A DNA stretch of 64,000 nucleotides from Liolophura sinensis (lineage: Eukaryota > Mollusca > Polyplacophora > Chitonida > Chitonidae): NCBI RefSeq assembly GCF_032854445.1, contig NC_088298.1, forward strand, positions 18,867,976 through 18,931,975. The letters are read 5' to 3'. A model generated the notes under the pieces. That model worked only from the letters and a program-made list of their open reading frames with translations. It did no database searches and had not been told where the DNA came from. Positions 58,190 to 64,000 of the stretch are shown here, piece by piece. A program made the position numbers and the translations under genes. Within the stretch, counting starts at the first letter, position 1. The number at the start of each line of letters is the position of its first letter.

Positions 58190-58808
58190 GTTTTTAGCAA
58201 TGATATTGTTTCACGTGTTGGTCAGAATCATGGTGTGCGTTTTAATAAAGAGTTTTGGAATGAGTACAAGAAGCAAAGTCTGACACAGAGTGTTTGTGTT
58301 TTCCGCCATCACTTCCGGTCTTATTACTACGACCCCAGTGGCCCTGGCGTTGATTTCTGTTACTGCGATGGCAGTAATATAAATTGTTTTGATGACGTCA
58401 CTTAAATCTCATTGACTGACTGGAATCTGCACCTGAGTTCCTGTACGATGTTGTCTCATTCTCAGTCCTTGTGCCGCTCTCTACGTTCGTTCTACATCAC
58501 TGCCACCACAAGGCAAGCTTGACCTTTCGAGCCTGTGTGACCTATGTAGGCTTTGCCTCAGGACTGGTGTCCTTGAGCCGAGCTATTTAATCAACTTTCG
58601 GCAATAAGATTGTTTCGGGTGTTGGTTAGAATCATCATGTGCATGCTTCAGACAAACGGAGTGCATGTGTATGAAGTATTATTAGAAACAAAGGTTGTGA
58701 CAGAGTTTGTATTGTCTGACATCACGTTGTTCCTCATCACCATGACCCCAGTGACCTCGGCGTTGTTGAATATTTCTGTACAAATTTTGCTAATGGTGGC
58801 AGTGATGT
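58190..58808 (+). repeat. Duplicated block in monooxygenase 3' flank
   Basis: 58190-58385 and 58595-58808 are diverged tandem copies. Shared phrases include 'ttgtttc.cgtgttggt.agaatcat', 'gtgacagagttt/ctgacacagagt' and 'accccagtg.cc'. Both could be in the 3' UTR. Confidence 0.7.
58244..58249 (+). terminator. Candidate poly(A) signal for monooxygenase
   Basis: AATAAA about 190 bases after the stop codon, inside the first copy of the duplicated block. The second copy has lost it. Confidence 0.4.
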
Positions 58809-58885
58809 GAAACGAACATACAAAAGCGGGGCATGTGTTGCAATTCACGAGTATGGCGTTAAGTAACAACACATCAAGTAAATCA

Positions 58886-59195
58886 TCAGACCCCACTAGC
58901 TCAGACGTTTAAAGCGTAGGCTCACTGAGCCTGTCACGACATTGACTAATGAGGTACCGTGCTTGAATCCCGCTCTCTGGTTGGACGAAGCCTAGATGTT
59001 TATCAGGTACGTGGTAAAGGATGGTGGTTTACTTCAGGCACAACGGCTTTACTCCAACCGTAAACCTGATCACAGCCATAACGGAAAAGACTTCATATAT
59101 ATGCATATATATCAATCCTTTCTTATTCAAGAATATTTCATGCGCTCAGGTTCAAATACGTTTAGGAATGATACTCCCATTTAACACAAAGTAAT
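58886..59195 (+). repeat. Dispersed tRNA-derived repeat, type D
   Basis: tRNA-like start (ccccactagctcagacgttt), B-box-like 'tgcttgaatcccgc', then 'ggatggtggtttacttcagg' and the fragment 'cctttcttattcaagaatat' shared with 27155-27240. Confidence 0.55.
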
Positions 59196-59254
59196 GGTAT
59201 AGAAATTCTTTGCGCTCAGCCGTGCATTCCTTCATAAGTGCCCATAAAAGTTAT

Positions 59255-59880
59255 ATAGCCATAGAAGAGATTATTGTTAAGTAATAACCCACCAAATATG
59301 ATCAAAAACTCTCGATCAAAAACGCCATTTTTTTTTGTTTAAACGTGGCACTGTGTACTAAATTTACTGCATGAAGATCAACGTTAACTAGAAAAATATT
59401 TTTACTCATACTTTCATGTATGTATTTCTGCGTACTGTCAAAGTTTAGTTTTTGTTAACGTTTGTCTTAATATGTAAAACATAAACTTTATCACGTGATC
59501 AGGTTTGTCGTATTGTGGCAAGTTCCGTATTTCTGCCTTACTATGTAAGGTATCCTTCATATACAGCTAACTAACGAAGTCACAGTGGAGAACACGTAGT
59601 ATATTGAGAAAGAGTTCGGATCTAAATCGTTCCTTGTTTTTCTTTGGAAACATACATTAGTGTGAGTAAAGATATAGGCCAACTTGTATTAAATAAGTGT
59701 TGTCATGAATCAGTGCAAGTAATCCTTAAGGTAACATTTGTCAAAAAAAATTCAGCGAAATCATACGTGAATTCTAGTTGAGGGCCTTTTTGTCGTCGTC
59801 TATCATAACTTGCAATGTCACGGGTGACGTGTACGGGAATTGTAAGGTTGAAAGTTGAAAGTTGTGATATAAATAATAAT
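59255..59880 (+). repeat. Diverged dispersed block, copy B
   Basis: Colinear partner of 8905-9540 (see that entry). No coding frame is conserved. Confidence 0.6.
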
Positions 59881-60436
59881 ACAACATTTGTTTTATATTT
59901 ATTTATATGGTTGGTGTGCTCAAGAATTCGTTGGAAAGTTGTATTTGTGGTGCAGCAATGTTCCCCACTCTACAGTCTCAGAAAAGGGTACTTCAGTGTG
60001 ACTACAGTATAAGCTGCCACTTTTCGATTTTATAACCTATACATCGCTAACACGCATATAGGATTCGCTTCAGAATGTTTTGCAAGCTTCATGAACCCAA
60101 TGCGTGATATGTAACAAATAATACAGAACTGAAAACAGAAGTGGCCTAATGAAAGTGACAACAGCTGTCAATCAATCAGCTATAGTCAGTTTCACTTCCT
60201 GAGGAGCACAGTTTCTTGCACTGGTGCCGATTCCCTGCCTTACCATAAAAGTTTCCTTTATGTCTTTCGGGTACATAACTAAAATTCTTGACTTCTTCCA
60301 GATAATTAACTTTCGTTTATATTATTAAAATTACTTCTACATTTGGTAACAGACTGTGATGCTAATTTTGTTAACTGAATTATTACTTTGTGGCCTGAAT
60401 ATTGGCTTGATTCTAACTGGTATCCTGAGTTTACCA

Positions 60437-60594
60437 GAGGGCCCGTACGTGGGAAAGCCTCTCAGCAACCGGCAGGAGGTCGTGGGTTACCCCTGGGCTC
60501 TACCCGGTTTCCTCCACCATAATGCAGGCCGCCGTCATATAAGTGAAATATTCTTGGGTACGGCGTAAAACACCAATCAAATAAATAAATACAT
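60437..60594 (+). mobile_element. SINE, main family, 5' truncated
   Basis: Central block (caggaggtcgtgggttac) and tail ending 'caccaatcaaataaat'. The head is missing. Confidence 0.82.
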
Positions 60595-60799
60595 ACCAAA
60601 CGGCTTTGGGAAGGTCAGTTCCCTTTTTTGTGGACCGGCGTGGATTGGTCTTTCAAATAATTCACAAACAAGAAAGACCACCAAATACACAGGATGTTAT
60701 CCTTGGCATAATTGGGATGTGGGTTATATGATATTCAGTATAAGACATGCGATATCGGCGCCTACGAAAAAAAACAAAAAAAACCAGACAGGTTTCATT

Positions 60800-61830
60800 T
60801 GATTGATTTCAATAATTTCATTGCTATGGTTGATTCTTGCACAAGGTAATTGACGGTATTTTATTCCAATGGTTTCATTGCTATGATTGATTGATTGATT
60901 CACCTGGCGATGGGTGGTGATTTATTCCAATGGTTTCATTGCTATGACTGATTGATTGATTCACCTGGCGATAGGTGGTGATTTATTCCAATGGTTTCAT
61001 TGCTATGACTGGTGATTTATTCCAGTGGTTTCATTGCTATGACTGATTGATTGATTCACCTGGCGATGGGCGGTGATTTATTCCAATGGTTTCATTGCTA
61101 TGACTGATTGGTTGATTCACCTGGCGATGGGTGGTGATTTATTCCAATGGTTTCATTGCTATGACTGATTGGTTGATTCACCTGGCGATGGGTGGTGATT
61201 TATTCAAATGGGTTCATTGCTATGATTCATTGGTTGATTCACTTGGCGATGGGTGGTGATTTATTCCAATGGTTTCATTGCTATGACTGATTGATTGATT
61301 CACCTGGCGATGGGTGGTGATTTATTCCAATGGTTTCATTGCTACGATTGAGTGGTTAATTCACCTGGCGATGGGTGGTGATTTATTCCAATGGTTTCAT
61401 TGCTGTGACTGATTGATTGATTCACCTGGTGATGGGTGGTGATTTATTCCAATGGTTTCATTGCTATGACTGATTGATTGATTCACCTGGCGATGGGTGG
61501 TGATTTATTCCAATGGTTTCATTGCTATGACTGATTGGTTGATTCACCTGGCGATGGGTGGTGATTTATTCAAATGGTTTCATTGCTATGATTGATTGGT
61601 TGATTCACCTGGCGATGGGTGGTGATTTATTCCAGTGGTTTCATTGCTATGACTGATTGGTTGATTCACCTGGCGATGGGTGGTAATTTATTCCAATAGT
61701 TTCATTGCTATGATTGATTGATTGATTCACCTGGTGATAGTCGATGGTTTACTTCAATTTCATTGCTATGACTGATTGATTCACGTGGCGATAGTCGATG
61801 GTTTACTTCAATGTCATCGCTATGATTGAC
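60800..61830. repeat. 61-bp minisatellite
   Basis: About 15 copies of a 61-base unit containing 'ttcacctggcgatgggtggt' and 'aatggtttcattgctatga'. Edges are degenerate. One unit near 61010 is shortened by an internal deletion. Confidence 0.92.
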
Positions 61831-61834
61831 TTGC

Positions 61835-62955
61835 AAGTTGTGACATAATGTTAGATAACATGGTGTTTGATATTTCCAGTACAACATCTGACAGAGGTTA
61901 TAAAACATAAGATACTGTAGTGGTTAGTGGTTTAGTTTATAAAGTGGTAATCAACATCTGAATTGCACTTATGATTGGATGTAAAGAGCAAATCACCTAT
62001 GTAGGCTACGAGGTCCAGCGTTTAGACAATATGTCAATATCCACAAATGATAATCGAATATCGGCAGGCCGGTTAAACTCGCTTACAGTTTTACCCAACA
62101 GATGAAAGAACAAGTTTTTGTTGATCTATATGTTAGTACAAAACACCAGACGTTTCCTCAAACATGTATCTTGGAGCATCTCTTAAACGTACTTGACGAG
62201 TACACACCATGCATTCTCTCTGTCACCCACCCTCCTCTCCCCTGCCCTTTTCATTGTCAAAATTTATTAGACATGCCTCACTTTACTCATAGAATGTTTG
62301 ATCCTAAATACCCATTGTTTTTCATATGTCCGTTTCGTCTTTAGGAGAAATTGAACGTATGAAATTCACCTCATTTTTATGTTTTCTCCTCAATGTAAGG
62401 TGACCTCGACAAGATGAAAATCCTAATTGTGAATTAATTTAATGACTTGGGGAAAAGATCAGAGAACAAAAATAAAAACAGGTATTGAATCTGTTCACAT
62501 TAGGCCTACCATTGCCTGACCGAGTTATCTCCCCTACAGTGCGACCCAACTGCTTTCGGTTGAAATTCTGAACATTTGAGGTATTTTAGATATACACTCG
62601 GGCACTACTAATAAAAAAAGTCCAGTTAAGTATACCCTCAAGAACAAATGCCTGATTCAGAGATCTAAACTAAACAAACCACAGTTTCCACAAACACTTA
62701 TTCCCTGGCGAAGAGCCCGCTGGTAAATCTAATTTGCAGAGTTATCTCCCCATTAAGTGCGCACAGTCAAAACTCTTGTTCGAAGCATGTTTTCTTATCG
62801 CCATGTGTGCTTCCCCCCTTCTCTGTCGAAGATTTTGAATATTTACAGAGAAGTTTACAAACTGTTCATTGTATTATGGATACAGTAAACTTCCCTTAAT
62901 TTATTTATTTCATTGTCATACTCAAGGATTCTTTTCAATTTTATGAAGGTGGCCA
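61835..62955. other. Intergenic, no gene seen
   Basis: No recognisable gene. The open frame at 62102-62344 has no domain, and I see no splice or codon-usage support for it. Confidence 0.35.
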
Positions 62956-63070
62956 GTTTTAAGGCCTCAAAAACAATGAGTCGTGAACCTGCAAATTCCC
63001 TGTCCAAGGCCGGGTTTGAACCGGCTTACGCATAACTCATGTGTTCTACTAATGAAAAGACAAGCCACCT
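62900..63070 (-). repeat. Dispersed tRNA-derived repeat, type C, reversed
   Basis: Reverse complement contains 'gttcaaacccggccttggac' and 'agggaatttgcaggttc', matching the start of the copy at 7600. The plus-strand tail side begins with ATTT repeats. Confidence 0.55.
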
Positions 63071-63074
63071 TATA

Positions 63075-64000
63075 AATCGTTTGTCCACAGACTGTCCCAA
63101 AATCATTATCCACAAACATAAGGGGAAAAGTTATGACGAAGGAAAAGTGCATTTATTATCTACTTAAGGCTGACTGATAAAACGGTACAGCAACAACGTA
63201 ATGGAGCACTGATATCTTCACCTTTGACAACCGTAGCGAAAAGTAAAATTAAAACAGATATTTAATTTTTGAAAGCTTATTTATAAAAATTTAACCTAAA
63301 CTAGAAGAAGAGAAGAGAAGAAATTAAATTAATGGAATTTCTACGTATTGTGACTTCCTGATTTTGTTTGTCTTGGGAGTCTTGTTTAAAACGTTGTAAA
63401 TATTTTCTATACAGATATTCAAATAATGAGTTGTTTAAAAATATTAATGTTCGGCTACGGACACATGTAGGCCTACCGGTTGAACCGACCTACAATACGA
63501 CAGCGGACGAAGCACATGGGAACGAGGTAAATCGGGTGTCGCCGGGTGCAAGGTGTCCCACGCAATGCCGACAGAAACAAGCGAGTTGTTTAAAGTAGGG
63601 CAAGTTTTGTAGATTTTCAAGTTGACAGTTTACTGGAGTATGTTTCGATGCAAACATTGTCATGATTTTGTGATTTTACGGATTGTGTACGGTAGCTGTA
63701 CAGACAACTGTTGATCTATAGGTAAGTGACAACAACGCGCACTAGTCAACACAGGTGGAAATTGTGACGGGCGAAATGCCTGGCTAAGTTACAGGTTGAC
63801 ATTTTTAGAGGCCAGGTGACCGCCCATGCGAGCGGGGAGTGGGGGTAAAACTCGGCCTGTCTTTTGAATAACTATAGCAACTCAGGGTTGTGAGAATGGG
63901 CATGGGTCTGTCGAATGTTCTCACCTGTGATTGGAAGTGCAGTCGACACACATCTATAATGTAGCTTATCAAGTTATATTATAACCGGACGCAACATTCA
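63075..64000. other. Window end, no gene seen
   Basis: 63460-63900 is more GC-rich than its surroundings and could be a promoter or first-exon region of a gene continuing beyond the window. The open frame at 63368-63598 has no recognised domain. Confidence 0.25.

Noticed and set aside
63368-63598. 76-codon frame near the window end
   Set aside because: No domain and no clear splice sites. The GC-rich setting is noted as a possible promoter region, but no gene can be supported.

Overview
This window is from an animal nuclear genome. It has long introns with GT/AG boundaries, AT-rich intergenic DNA, many tRNA-derived SINEs and many minisatellites. The dominant SINE has a tRNA-like head, a central block and a tail ending in the phrase 'gtaaaacaccaatcaaat' followed by AAAT repeats. 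I associate that tail with molluscs and other lophotrochozoans, so a marine lophotrochozoan, most likely a mollusc, is the best guess. No species can be named from the sequence alone.

Three protein-coding genes are supported, all on the + strand. (1) An innexin gap-junction subunit at 1008-2213, 401 aa. Its whole coding sequence lies in one exon whose start codon sits one base after a splice acceptor. (2) A milton/TRAK-family kinesin-mitochondrion adaptor, assembled by hand from 12 exons between 25906 and 35285 (696 codons including stop). A possible tiny first coding exon lies at 17817-17828. (3) A DBH-like/MOXD1-type copper monooxygenase, assembled from 12 exons between 39651 and 58052 (about 627 aa). 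It has a signal peptide, a DOMON domain and all copper ligands at the expected spacing. Its exons 10 and 11 each need one missing base to stay in frame. The three genes are unrelated in function, as is normal for neighbouring animal genes.

Layout: 1-1007 innexin upstream; 1008-2213 innexin; 2214-17800 intergenic, with a 39-bp minisatellite near 11 kb, SINEs, and a diverged repeat cluster at 14.5-17.4 kb; 17.8-35.3 kb TRAK gene, with one intron holding a 1.5-kb minisatellite and the last intron holding a ~520-bp imperfect palindrome; 35.3-39.6 kb 3' flank and intergenic; 39.65-58.05 kb monooxygenase gene, whose introns carry at least six minisatellites, full-length SINEs with target-site duplications and two TA-flanked MITEs; 58.05-64 kb 3' flank with a duplicated block, a 61-bp minisatellite and old repeats.

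The most unusual observations are four. A ~60-bp repeat made from the exon 4/intron 4 boundary of the monooxygenase offers two further splice donors, both in frame with no stop. Two single-base losses sit in the last exons of the same gene. A long inverted repeat fills the last TRAK intron. Two minisatellites, with 48- and 39-bp units, keep long open frames. I found no CRISPR array, rRNA gene, genuine tRNA gene, operon or bacterial-type system.
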